Positions 26,161 to 33,533 of a stretch of DNA of 64,000 bases are shown in pieces (the stretch's first letter is position 1; each line of letters starts with the position of its first letter). The position numbers and the translations under genes are program-made. The notes beneath the pieces were generated by a model. The model was not told the origin of the DNA and ran no database searches. It saw only the letters and a program-made list of their open reading frames with translations. This DNA comes from Curvibacter sp. AEP1-3 (GTDB taxonomy: Bacteria; Pseudomonadota; Gammaproteobacteria; Burkholderiales; Burkholderiaceae_C), in the NCBI RefSeq assembly GCF_002163715.1, contig NZ_CP015698.1, forward strand, positions 186,001-250,000, in the 5' to 3' direction.

Positions 26161-26772
26161 TCAGTCGTCCGAGCCATCAAAATAGCCGGGGTTTTGCAGC
26201 GCGGAGAAGCCGCGGCGCCAGTTCTCAATGCCCACCTGCAGGGCGCGCACGCTCATCAGGGCGAAGCCGGCAAAGGCCAGCCAATACACATGGCTCTTGT
26301 TCCAGTTGATGGTGGTCATGGGCTCGTTGTCCACGGCCAGCGCATAGCGCGCCACCAGCCATGCACCGTAGCTGTAAAAGGCGAATGCCGCAATGTCCAC
26401 GGCAGTAGACAGCGCACGCCCTGCAGGCACCGGCAGGTAGCGGTAGATCAGGTTGACCTGAATGTGCCGCACGCGGCGCACACACATGGAGGCGCCGATA
26501 AACACCACCGGCATCAGGCAGTACACGGCGAGTTCTTCGGTCCAGGCAAACGAGTCGTTCAGTACATAGCGGCTGAAGAACTGCAGAAACACCAGGCCAG
26601 CCATGGTCCAGAAAAAGCCCAGACAAATCCAGTCTTCAACGCCGTAGCCTGAGAGGTCGACCGTGTGCTGGTCGGCCTCTGCGAAGCTGGCGACCAGCGC
26701 TTCCGCGCTGGTCTCGACGGGACGTGATTCGGCTGCGCCGCCCGACAAGGGCAGGGAGCTGTGAAGCGTCAT
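26161..26772 (-). CDS. dctQ: TRAP transporter small permease (DctQ family)
   Basis: This 203-residue protein has four membrane helices in residues about 45-185, and the typical 'FSRYVLNDSFAWTEELAVYCLMPVVFIGASMCVRRVRHIQVNLIY'-type core, in which the FAWTEE loop and VRRxxHI motif identify DctQ. The first 40 residues form a polar cytoplasmic extension. It lies between dctP and dctM in the standard P-Q-M order. Confidence 0.9.
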   Translation of the reverse strand: MTLHSSLPLSGGAAESRPVETSAEALVASFAEADQHTVDLSGYGVEDWICLGFFWTMAGLVFLQFFSRYVLNDSFAWTEELAVYCLMPVVFIGASMCVRRVRHIQVNLIYRYLPVPAGRALSTAVDIAAFAFYSYGAWLVARYALAVDNEPMTTINWNKSHVYWLAFAGFALMSVRALQVGIENWRRGFSALQNPGYFDGSDD

Positions 26773-26783
26773 GTCGTGTCGCC

Positions 26784-27752
26784 TTACTTGATGGCCTGGA
26801 TGCGATCCCAGTCAGCTTTCTGGTAGCCGAACTGCTCAAAAGGCACGTTCTTGAGCACGGTGTCGCGGAACTCGTTGGTGTTCACGTCCGTCACGCTCAC
26901 GCCTTTGCTGCGGAAGATGGCAGCCAGTTCGCCTTCGCGGGCAGCCACTTCCTTGGAGGCTTTGGCTGCGGCTTCAAGGGCCACATCGGTGAAGATTTTC
27001 TTGTCAGCGTCCGAGAGCTTTTTCCACAAGGCGCCAGCGACTACGGTGTTGAGGTGGTCCACGATGTGGCCCGTCAGCACGATGTGCTTTTGCACCTCAT
27101 AGAACTTCTTGGCTTCGATGGTGGGCAGCGGGTTCTCCTGGGCTTCGACCGTGCCGTTTTGCAGTGCGAGGTAGACCTCGGCAAACGCAATCGGCGAGGT
27201 GTTGGCGCCGCAGGCACGCGGCATGGCCAGGTAGGCGGGCACGTCAGGCACGCGCATCTTCAGGCCCTTCATGTCGGCGCACTTGGCAATCGGCTTGTTG
27301 CTGGTGGTGTGGCGGGTGCCGTAGTAGGTGGTGGCAATAATTTCGTTGCCGCTCTTTTGCTCGTAGCCGGCGGTCAGCTCTTTGTAGATGTCGCTCTTGG
27401 TGTAGGCCAGCAGGTGGTCTACGTTGCGGAAGGTGTAGGGGTAGTAGGTCACTCCGATACGGGGGAAAGCCTTGGCCGCAAAGCTGGAGCCCGAAATGAT
27501 GATGTCCACCGTGCCCAGGGCCAGGCCTTGGTTGATGTCGTTTTCCTTGCCCAGCTGCGAGGCAGGGTACACATCGATCTGGTAGCGGCCGTTGGTGCGT
27601 TTCTGGATTTCCTGCGCAGCCCAGACGGACGCGGTGTGGAACGGCTCACTGGGCTCGTAGACGTGGGCCCATTTGAGCTTGGTCTGCGCGAAAGCGGGGG
27701 CGGCGACCACCAGGCTTGCAGCCAGGGCCAGCGAAATGCGTTTGAATGTCAT
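26784..27752 (-). CDS. dctP: TRAP transporter substrate-binding protein (DctP family)
   Basis: This 322-residue periplasmic binding protein has a clear signal peptide cleaved after 'APAFA' (residue 22). The binding domain has 'KLKWAHVYEPSEPFHTASVWAAQEIQKRTNGRY', 'LGKENDINQGLALGTVDI' and 'DMKGLKMRVPDVPAYLAMPRACGANTSPIAFAEVYLALQNGTVEAQENPLPTI'-region features, including the Arg in 'KMRVP' that grips the substrate carboxylate. It should deliver a sugar acid to DctQM. The signal peptide decides the start at 27752. Confidence 0.93.
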   Translation of the reverse strand: MTFKRISLALAASLVVAAPAFAQTKLKWAHVYEPSEPFHTASVWAAQEIQKRTNGRYQIDVYPASQLGKENDINQGLALGTVDIIISGSSFAAKAFPRIGVTYYPYTFRNVDHLLAYTKSDIYKELTAGYEQKSGNEIIATTYYGTRHTTSNKPIAKCADMKGLKMRVPDVPAYLAMPRACGANTSPIAFAEVYLALQNGTVEAQENPLPTIEAKKFYEVQKHIVLTGHIVDHLNTVVAGALWKKLSDADKKIFTDVALEAAAKASKEVAAREGELAAIFRSKGVSVTDVNTNEFRDTVLKNVPFEQFGYQKADWDRIQAIK

Positions 27753-27805
27753 GCTTTTTGTCTCCTCTTGTTGTGAAAGTTGCGCAGGCGGGTCCGGTTG
27801 ATGAA

Positions 27806-28819
27806 TCAGCCCGGAATCAGCTGCACTTTGGTACTGCGGCCTCTGTCCAATGCCAGATCGAAGGCCGCTTTCGATTGGCTGATCGGCAACTGGGCGCTGA
27901 TGAGCGGGCGCACATCGGCCCGCCGGCTGCGAATGGCCTGTACGGCCCAGTCGAATTCGATATCGGCGCGGAAGGCGCCCACGTAGTCCAGCTCGCGCGA
28001 CATGATGTCGTTGGCCGGAAAAGGAATTTCTGCGGGCAGGGTGCCCACCTGCACCACGCGCCCGCCGCGGCGCACCGCGGCCAGGCAGCCCGCCAGTGCA
28101 GCAGGGTGGCCGGCGGCTTCCAGCGCCACATCGACACGGCCTTTCCATGCAGAGGTATCAGGCAAAGCTTCGTCGGCGCCCACGGTCAGCGCCATCTCGC
28201 GGGCCCGCTCGCTGGGGTCACACGCAATCACGCGGCCTGCACCGGCCAGGCGCGCAGCAATCACCGACATGCAGCCGATAGTGCCTGCCCCGGTCACCAG
28301 CACCGTGGCACCCAGCACTTCGCCTGCGCGGCGCACGGCATGTAGTCCCACCGACAGCGGCTCGGCGCAGGCAATCTCACCCAGGCTCACATCTTCATCA
28401 ATGGCGGTGAGCTGGGCCTCATTCATCACAAAGTGCTCACGGAAGAAGCCGTGGATGTGCGGGAAGATGGCCGCACTGCCCAGAAACACCATCTTCTCGC
28501 ACAGGTTGCTGCGTCCGGCCCGGCAGGCGGGGCACACACCGCAGGGGTGGGCCGGGTTGACAGCCACTTTCTGGCCGACCTTCACCCTGGTAACCCCGTC
28601 GCCCACCGCATCCACCACACCCGAGGCTTCATGCCCCGGCACAAAGGGCGCGCGGATCGCGAAAATGCCCGCGCGGCCGTGCTGGTAGTAATGCAGGTCG
28701 GAGCCGCAAATGCCGCCCGCGCCCAGCCGCACCCGCACCTGGCCGGGGCCGGGGTTCTGGGTGTCGTGGTGTTCCACGCTGAGGTTCAGCGGGCCATTCA
28801 AGGTGCAGGCAAGGCTCAT
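27806..28819 (-). CDS. Zinc alcohol dehydrogenase, L-idonate 5-dehydrogenase-like
   Basis: This 337-residue medium-chain dehydrogenase has zinc motifs 'GGICGSDLHYY', 'GHEASGVV' and 'CGVCPACRAGRSNLCEKM', and the NAD fold 'VTGAGTIGCMSVIAARLAG'. The sequence 'GSDLHYYQHGRAG' is typical of L-idonate 5-dehydrogenase (IdnD). It is the second C5-type dehydrogenase in this operon and differs clearly from the RspB-like one at 18495. One simple reading is that the two enzymes handle different epimeric aldonates (idonate and gulonate) that both lead to fructuronate-type ketoacids. This is inference. Confidence 0.82.
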   Translation of the reverse strand: MSLACTLNGPLNLSVEHHDTQNPGPGQVRVRLGAGGICGSDLHYYQHGRAGIFAIRAPFVPGHEASGVVDAVGDGVTRVKVGQKVAVNPAHPCGVCPACRAGRSNLCEKMVFLGSAAIFPHIHGFFREHFVMNEAQLTAIDEDVSLGEIACAEPLSVGLHAVRRAGEVLGATVLVTGAGTIGCMSVIAARLAGAGRVIACDPSERAREMALTVGADEALPDTSAWKGRVDVALEAAGHPAALAGCLAAVRRGGRVVQVGTLPAEIPFPANDIMSRELDYVGAFRADIEFDWAVQAIRSRRADVRPLISAQLPISQSKAAFDLALDRGRSTKVQLIPG

Positions 28820-28839
28820 GGTCAGGGTGTCCGGTCGGG

Positions 28840-29538
28840 TCAGGCGTCGGTGGGGGTGGTCCAGCCGGCAGAGAAGCGTTCGTGCGAATGGTCCAGGTGG
28901 CCGCTCATGGCAGCGCGTGCCATGTCGGGGTCGTGCGCGGCAATGGCGTCGACCACGGCGCGGTGTTCGTCCACCGCGGCTTTCCAGGTGGCTTCGCGCT
29001 CAAAGTGGCCGCCCAGTTTTTGGAACAGGGGGCCATTGCGTTCGTCAAAGAGCTGGGTGACTACTGCTTGCAAGGCGCTGTTGTCGCTGGCCTGCGCAAT
29101 GCGGATGTGAAAGGCGCGGTCCCCGCGTATGGGCAGGGTGCGGGCGGCGATGTCGGCTTCCATGTCGCGCAGGGTTTCCAGCAGCTCAGGCACCAGGGTG
29201 GGGTCGGTGCTTTTGGCGGCCAAGGCAGCCAGCTCGCATTCGATCAATTGGCGGGCGCGGATGATTTCCAGCGGGCCGGGCGCGTTGTCCAGCATACGCA
29301 CGCTTTCGCGCCCGATGACCACGATGCCCGAGCCCATGCGGACTTCGATCAGGCCTTCGACTTCCAGCGCGATCAGCGCTTCACGCACGGACGGGCGGGA
29401 TACACCCATCTTGGTGGCCAGGTCGCGCTCGGCCGGCAGCTTGCTGCCCACCGCGAATTCGCCGGTCTGGATGAGTTGGCGCAGCTGGTCCGCAATCTGG
29501 CGGTACAGCCGGCGGGGCTCTATGGGTTGAAACGGCAT
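28840..29538 (-). CDS. GntR-family (FadR/FCD subgroup) regulator of the sugar-acid operon
   Basis: This 232-residue regulator has an N-terminal winged helix 'LRQLIQTGEFAVGSKLPAERDLATKMGVSRPSVREALIALEVEGLI'-type region (about 12-60) and an FCD ligand-binding domain containing the metal-site histidines ('FHIRIA', 'EHRAV', 'SGHLDHSH'). ExuR/UxuR-like proteins of this class repress uronate genes and are released by uronates. It is the first gene of the operon, and a TGGT-AAG-ACCA palindrome lies 25 bp upstream of its start, suggesting autoregulation of the whole unit. The ATG at 29538 begins the conserved domain; longer frames run into the intron. Confidence 0.9.
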   Translation of the reverse strand: MPFQPIEPRRLYRQIADQLRQLIQTGEFAVGSKLPAERDLATKMGVSRPSVREALIALEVEGLIEVRMGSGIVVIGRESVRMLDNAPGPLEIIRARQLIECELAALAAKSTDPTLVPELLETLRDMEADIAARTLPIRGDRAFHIRIAQASDNSALQAVVTQLFDERNGPLFQKLGGHFEREATWKAAVDEHRAVVDAIAAHDPDMARAAMSGHLDHSHERFSAGWTTPTDA

Positions 29539-29562
29539 ACGTTGATTGGCTAAAAGGTAAAT

Positions 29563-29573
29563 TGGTAAGACCA
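29563..29573. promoter_or_regulatory. GntR/FadR-type operator palindrome
   Basis: TGGTAAGACCA is a perfect palindrome (TGGT, spacer AAG, ACCA) of the kind bound by FadR-subfamily GntR proteins. It is placed just upstream of the gntR gene that heads the sugar-acid operon and about 70 bp downstream of the intron 3' end. Confidence 0.6.
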
Positions 29574-29681
29574 GTTGGCCGGATTGTGGGGCGATTGCGC
29601 CTCCAAAAGTTCTAGGGTTTTCCCGATCGGCCCTGTAATAGAATCGAGTAGGGTGAGGGGTTACCCCCTCAGCCCTCTCAC

Positions 29682-29713
29682 ACCACCGTACGTGCGGTTC
29701 CGCATACGGCGGT
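29682..29713 (-). ncRNA. Group II intron domain V (copy 1), followed by domain VI
   Basis: Minus-strand ACCGCCGTA pairs with TACGGTGGT (9 bp, one G-U). A CG two-base bulge and a TGCG/CGCA upper stem with a GAAC loop follow. This is the 32-nt layout of domain V. Domain VI (29646-29678) is a GAGGGG/CCCCTC hairpin with outer GGG/CCC and GAG/CTC stems. An unpaired A seven bases from the 3' end (29649) is the likely branch point. Confidence 0.8.
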
Positions 29714-31108
29714 TCAAGTAGGACGCTGGAGGTGCTGGTGGGTTGCCACCAGCGAGACCAGCCCGAGTTGCGTGAAGTATTTCGTCGGGAGAGCTTGGCG
29801 CAGGTGTTTGGCACCGGCGTTCCACCATGGACCATGGCCATTGACGCTGGACTTCCATGCCCGCTGGGCATCGAGCCCGAGTGCGAGCATTTTGGATTCC
29901 CGCGTCTTTGTCCTTTTCCATTGCCTCCACATCAGGGCGCGTAGCCGTCTACGTACCCACATATCCAGTGCTTCGATGGGCTTGTGGCTCTGGGTCAGGC
30001 TGAAGTAGTTCATCCATCCCCGTAAAACCGGATTTAGCTTTTCGATGGTCTGGGGCAGTGGCCTGCCCCGTCCCTGTGCACAGTATGTGCGCACGGCGTG
30101 CATCAGGCGTTGCGTGCTTTCCTTGGCTATTCGGATTTTGCTGGCTCGTTGTGCTGTCACGCTGTATCCCAGAAACTTGCGTTTCCATGGCCGCTCAACC
30201 GCACTTTTGGTCTCGTTCACAGTGAGCTTGAGCCGGTTTGCAAGAAACCTCTTTATGCCCTCCATGATGCGTTGGCCCGCCCGCTGACTGCTCACGTAGA
30301 TGTTGCAGTCATCCGCATACCTGCAAAACAGCAGCTTGCGTGCCTCTAGCTCCCGGTCTAAATCAGTCAACAGGATGTTGGACAGTAGTGGTGACAGGGG
30401 GCCGCCTTGCGGTGTACCCTCGTACCGTGGTGTCTCTACCCCGTTGGCCATCATCCCGGCCTCCAGAAACCTGCGTATCAGGCTCAGGACGGTTTTGTCC
30501 TGTACCTGGCGTGCCACCCGCGCCATCAGCACGTCGTGGTTGACACGGTCGAAGAATTTCTCCAGGTCCATGTCCACCACCCAGCGCTTGCCGCCACGGA
30601 TGTACTCTGCCGCTTTGCTTACCGCCTGCTTCGCACTTTTCCCCGGTCTGAAGCCGTAGCTGCTTTGCGAGAAGGTAGGTTCAAACAGGGGTTGCATCGC
30701 CTGATGTAGCGCCTGCTGAATCAGCCTGTCCACCACCGTGGGCACTCCGAGCGTGCGTACCCCGCCTTGCGGCTTGGGTATGTCCACCCGACGTACCGCT
30801 TGGGGGCGGTAGGTTCCATCCAGTAACGACTTCTTTACTTGCGACCAGTTCACTTTGAGCCACGTCTTGAGGTCTTCACAGCGCATTCCGTCAATGCCGG
30901 GTGCGCCGCGATTCTTCATGACTCGGCTGTAAGCGAGCTGCATGTTGTCGCGATCCACGACTCGGCTCATGAGCCGGTCTCTCTCCGATTTCGGTTGCTC
31001 GACGTACGCCGTACCCACCTCAGCACCCACGTGCGCACTCCCCAGATTCCGTCCGGTTCCTTCGCTGTGGGCCCCTCTTGCGAGGGCTTCTGCTTCATCG
31101 ATTGGCAT
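29714..31108 (-). CDS. ltrA: Group II intron reverse transcriptase/maturase (copy 1)
   Basis: This 464-residue protein has RT domains including 'RVDIPKPQGGVRTLGVPTVVDRLIQQAL', 'SSYGFRPGKSAKQAV', 'VVDMDLEKFFDRVNHD', 'GTPQGGPLSPLLSNILL' and the catalytic 'CRYADDCNIYV'. These are followed by a GIIM maturase/thumb domain ('RPWKRKFLGYSVT' onward). There is no C-terminal HNH endonuclease, as expected for class C, and the sequence strongly resembles the GsI-IIC-type enzyme. It would splice the intron RNA and drive target-primed or fork-primed insertion. The stop codon overlaps the start of domain V. Confidence 0.94.
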   Translation of the reverse strand: MPIDEAEALARGAHSEGTGRNLGSAHVGAEVGTAYVEQPKSERDRLMSRVVDRDNMQLAYSRVMKNRGAPGIDGMRCEDLKTWLKVNWSQVKKSLLDGTYRPQAVRRVDIPKPQGGVRTLGVPTVVDRLIQQALHQAMQPLFEPTFSQSSYGFRPGKSAKQAVSKAAEYIRGGKRWVVDMDLEKFFDRVNHDVLMARVARQVQDKTVLSLIRRFLEAGMMANGVETPRYEGTPQGGPLSPLLSNILLTDLDRELEARKLLFCRYADDCNIYVSSQRAGQRIMEGIKRFLANRLKLTVNETKSAVERPWKRKFLGYSVTAQRASKIRIAKESTQRLMHAVRTYCAQGRGRPLPQTIEKLNPVLRGWMNYFSLTQSHKPIEALDMWVRRRLRALMWRQWKRTKTRESKMLALGLDAQRAWKSSVNGHGPWWNAGAKHLRQALPTKYFTQLGLVSLVATHQHLQRPT

Positions 31109-31544
31109 CGAGTGACTTCGTTCCTACTCTCGTTTCCACTTGTTCGGGCCTTCGGTGCCGCCTCTTGTGGCTCATCACCTTGGGTTGCACCTACTATGCC
31201 CTCTGCTGACTTCTGAGCGAGCCTCCCGTCACCTTTCGATGGCCGGTAGCCCTTACGGGCACCACACTCAGATCTCTCCGGGTATTACGCACCCACTTTC
31301 ACGCTTATGTCCGTCGGATCTACGCCACAGAGTTCCGTGCAAGTTTTGGGCTTCAGAGATTTCGGACTCCTTACCCCCCTGTGGCGCCTCATATCCGCTT
31401 CCTGTTCGTCGAACCAGCGCTTTGCCATCCGGCTTCCTTCAGACTCGCAGTCGCCCGCGAAGCCCTTGCCATTGGCTAACCCTTCCCCTTGCAGGGCGAG
31501 TAGAGGTCTTTCACCTCCTAGTGAGAGCGTCCTGCCGGACGCAC
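31109..31544 (-). ncRNA. Group II intron 5' RNA domains I-III (copy 1)
   Basis: This 436-nt stretch has no credible gene. It lies between the GTGCG 5' splice end and the maturase start, where the folded domains I to III and the start of domain IV belong. Several GC-rich local hairpins are visible. Open frames here are shadows of RNA structure. Confidence 0.8.
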
Positions 31545-31583
31545 ATCGAGTAGGGTGAGGGGTTACCCCCTCAGCCCTCTCAC

Positions 31584-31615
31584 ACCACCGTACGTGCGGT
31601 TCCGCATACGGCGGT
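31584..31615 (-). ncRNA. Group II intron domain V (copy 2), followed by domain VI
   Basis: The layout is identical to that of copy 1: a 9-bp lower stem, a two-base bulge and a four-base upper stem. Domain VI follows at 31548-31580, with the likely branch-point A at 31551. Confidence 0.8.
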
Positions 31616-33010
31616 TCAAGTAGGACGCTGGAGGTGCTGGTGGGTTGCCACCAGCGAGACCAGCCCGAGTTGCGTGAAGTATTTCGTCGGGAGAGCTTGG
31701 CGCAGGTGTTTGGCACCGGCGTTCCACCATGGACCATGGCCATTGACGCTGGACTTCCATGCCCGCTGGGCATCGAGCCCGAGTGCGAGCATTTTGGATT
31801 CCCGCGTCTTTGTCCTTTTCCATTGCCTCCACATCAGGGCGCGTAGCCGTCTACGTACCCACATATCCAGTGCTTCGATGGGCTTGTGGCTCTGGGTCAG
31901 GCTGAAGTAGTTCATCCATCCCCGTAAAACCGGATTTAGCTTTTCGATGGTCTGGGGCAGTGGCCTGCCCCGTCCCTGTGCACAGTATGTGCGCACGGCG
32001 TGCATCAGGCGTTGCGTGCTTTCCTTGGCTATTCGGATTTTGCTGGCTCGTTGTGCTGTCACGCTGTATCCCAGAAACTTGCGTTTCCATGGCCGCTCAA
32101 CCGCACTTTTGGTCTCGTTCACAGTGAGCTTGAGCCGGTTTGCAAGAAACCTCTTTATGCCCTCCATGATGCGTTGGCCCGCCCGCTGACTGCTCACGTA
32201 GATGTTGCAGTCATCCGCATACCTGCAAAACAGCAGCTTGCGTGCCTCTAGCTCCCGGTCTAAATCAGTCAACAGGATGTTGGACAGTAGTGGTGACAGG
32301 GGGCCGCCTTGCGGTGTACCCTCGTACCGTGGTGTCTCTACCCCGTTGGCCATCATCCCGGCCTCCAGAAACCTGCGTATCAGGCTCAGGACGGTTTTGT
32401 CCTGTACCTGGCGTGCCACCCGCGCCATCAGCACGTCGTGGTTGACACGGTCGAAGAATTTCTCCAGGTCCATGTCCACCACCCAGCGCTTGCCGCCACG
32501 GATGTACTCTGCCGCTTTGCTTACCGCCTGCTTCGCACTTTTCCCCGGTCTGAAGCCGTAGCTGCTTTGCGAGAAGGTAGGTTCAAACAGGGGTTGCATC
32601 GCCTGATGTAGCGCCTGCTGAATCAGCCTGTCCACCACCGTGGGCACTCCGAGCGTGCGTACCCCGCCTTGCGGCTTGGGTATGTCCACCCGACGTACCG
32701 CTTGGGGGCGGTAGGTTCCATCCAGTAACGACTTCTTTACTTGCGACCAGTTCACTTTGAGCCACGTCTTGAGGTCTTCACAGCGCATTCCGTCAATGCC
32801 GGGTGCGCCGCGATTCTTCATGACTCGGCTGTAAGCGAGCTGCATGTTGTCGCGATCCACGACTCGGCTCATGAGCCGGTCTCTCTCCGATTTCGGTTGC
32901 TCGACGTACGCCGTACCCACCTCAGCACCCACGTGCGCACTCCCCAGATTCCGTCCGGTTCCTTCGCTGTGGGCCCCTCTTGCGAGGGCTTCTGCTTCAT
33001 CGATTGGCAT
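31616..33010 (-). CDS. ltrA: Group II intron reverse transcriptase/maturase (copy 2)
   Basis: The protein is 464 residues and identical in sequence to the copy at 29714. It has an intact YADD active site and maturase domain, so both copies could encode active protein. Identity suggests a recent duplication, or that one copy was produced from the other. Confidence 0.94.
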   Translation of the reverse strand: MPIDEAEALARGAHSEGTGRNLGSAHVGAEVGTAYVEQPKSERDRLMSRVVDRDNMQLAYSRVMKNRGAPGIDGMRCEDLKTWLKVNWSQVKKSLLDGTYRPQAVRRVDIPKPQGGVRTLGVPTVVDRLIQQALHQAMQPLFEPTFSQSSYGFRPGKSAKQAVSKAAEYIRGGKRWVVDMDLEKFFDRVNHDVLMARVARQVQDKTVLSLIRRFLEAGMMANGVETPRYEGTPQGGPLSPLLSNILLTDLDRELEARKLLFCRYADDCNIYVSSQRAGQRIMEGIKRFLANRLKLTVNETKSAVERPWKRKFLGYSVTAQRASKIRIAKESTQRLMHAVRTYCAQGRGRPLPQTIEKLNPVLRGWMNYFSLTQSHKPIEALDMWVRRRLRALMWRQWKRTKTRESKMLALGLDAQRAWKSSVNGHGPWWNAGAKHLRQALPTKYFTQLGLVSLVATHQHLQRPT

Positions 33011-33446
33011 CGAGTGACTTCGTTCCTACTCTCGTTTCCACTTGTTCGGGCCTTCGGTGCCGCCTCTTGTGGCTCATCACCTTGGGTTGCACCTACTATG
33101 CCCTCTGCTGACTTCTGAGCGAGCCTCCCGTCACCTTTCGATGGCCGGTAGCCCTTACGGGCACCACACTCAGATCTCTCCGGGTATTACGCACCCACTT
33201 TCACGCTTATGTCCGTCGGATCTACGCCACAGAGTTCCGTGCAAGTTTTGGGCTTCAGAGATTTCGGACTCCTTACCCCCCTGTGGCGCCTCATATCCGC
33301 TTCCTGTTCGTCGAACCAGCGCTTTGCCATCCGGCTTCCTTCAGACTCGCAGTCGCCCGCGAAGCCCTTGCCATTGGCTAACCCTTCCCCTTGCAGGGCG
33401 AGTAGAGGTCTTTCACCTCCTAGTGAGAGCGTCCTGCCGGACGCAC
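33011..33446 (-). ncRNA. Group II intron 5' RNA domains I-III (copy 2)
   Basis: This is the same 436-nt non-coding RNA region as in copy 1. Here it is preceded by the true 5' exon, the vanB terminator hairpin ending in T7-CG. Confidence 0.8.
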
Positions 33447-33448
33447 CG

Positions 33449-33474
33449 AAAAAAAGCCGCCTCAGGGGCGGCTT
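33449..33474 (-). terminator. Rho-independent terminator after vanB; insertion target of the intron
   Basis: On the minus strand AAGCCGCC (33474-33467) pairs with GGCGGCTT (33461-33454) around a CCTGA loop, and a T-run follows to 33449. The intron starts at 33446. Confidence 0.88.
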
Positions 33475-33533
33475 GTGCTACTAATTCAGGAGCTGCTCAC
33501 GCATATTGCACGAGCGCCAGACGCAGATTTGGC
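33475..33533 (+). repeat. Dispersed palindromic repeat, copy C
   Basis: GCTACTAATTCAGGAGCTGC then TCACGCATATTGCACGAGCG follows the same pattern as copies A and D. It fills the space between the vanB stop codon and its terminator. Confidence 0.7.

Larger units (their letters stand above)
29643..31544 (-). mobile_element. Group II intron, class C, downstream tandem copy (1902 bp)
   Basis: On the minus strand the element begins with GTGCG (the group II 5' consensus GUGYG) at 31544 and ends with CTCGAT at 29643. It contains a 5' RNA region, an ORF for a reverse transcriptase/maturase and 3' domains V and VI. Its 5' end directly touches the 3' end of the second copy at 31545, with no exon base in between. 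I see no sequence difference between the copies where I compared them. The 3' flank is the promoter region of the sugar-acid operon. Confidence 0.92.
31545..33446 (-). mobile_element. Group II intron, class C, upstream tandem copy (1902 bp)
   Basis: This copy has the same length and ends as the element at 29643-31544. Its 5' end (GTGCG at 33446) sits two bases past the T-run of the terminator that follows vanB, the preferred target architecture of class C introns. Its 3' end (CTCGAT at 31545) abuts the next copy directly. All internal features are displaced by exactly 1902 bp. Confidence 0.93.

Noticed and set aside
29643..33446. The repeated 1902-bp units as an insertion sequence with transposase
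   Set aside because: The encoded protein is a reverse transcriptase/maturase with YADD. There are no terminal inverted repeats or target duplication, and domain V and the GTGCG end identify a group II intron.
33011..33446. Small open frames within the intron 5' region on both strands
   Set aside because: They lie in structured intron RNA and have no ribosome sites or known domains.
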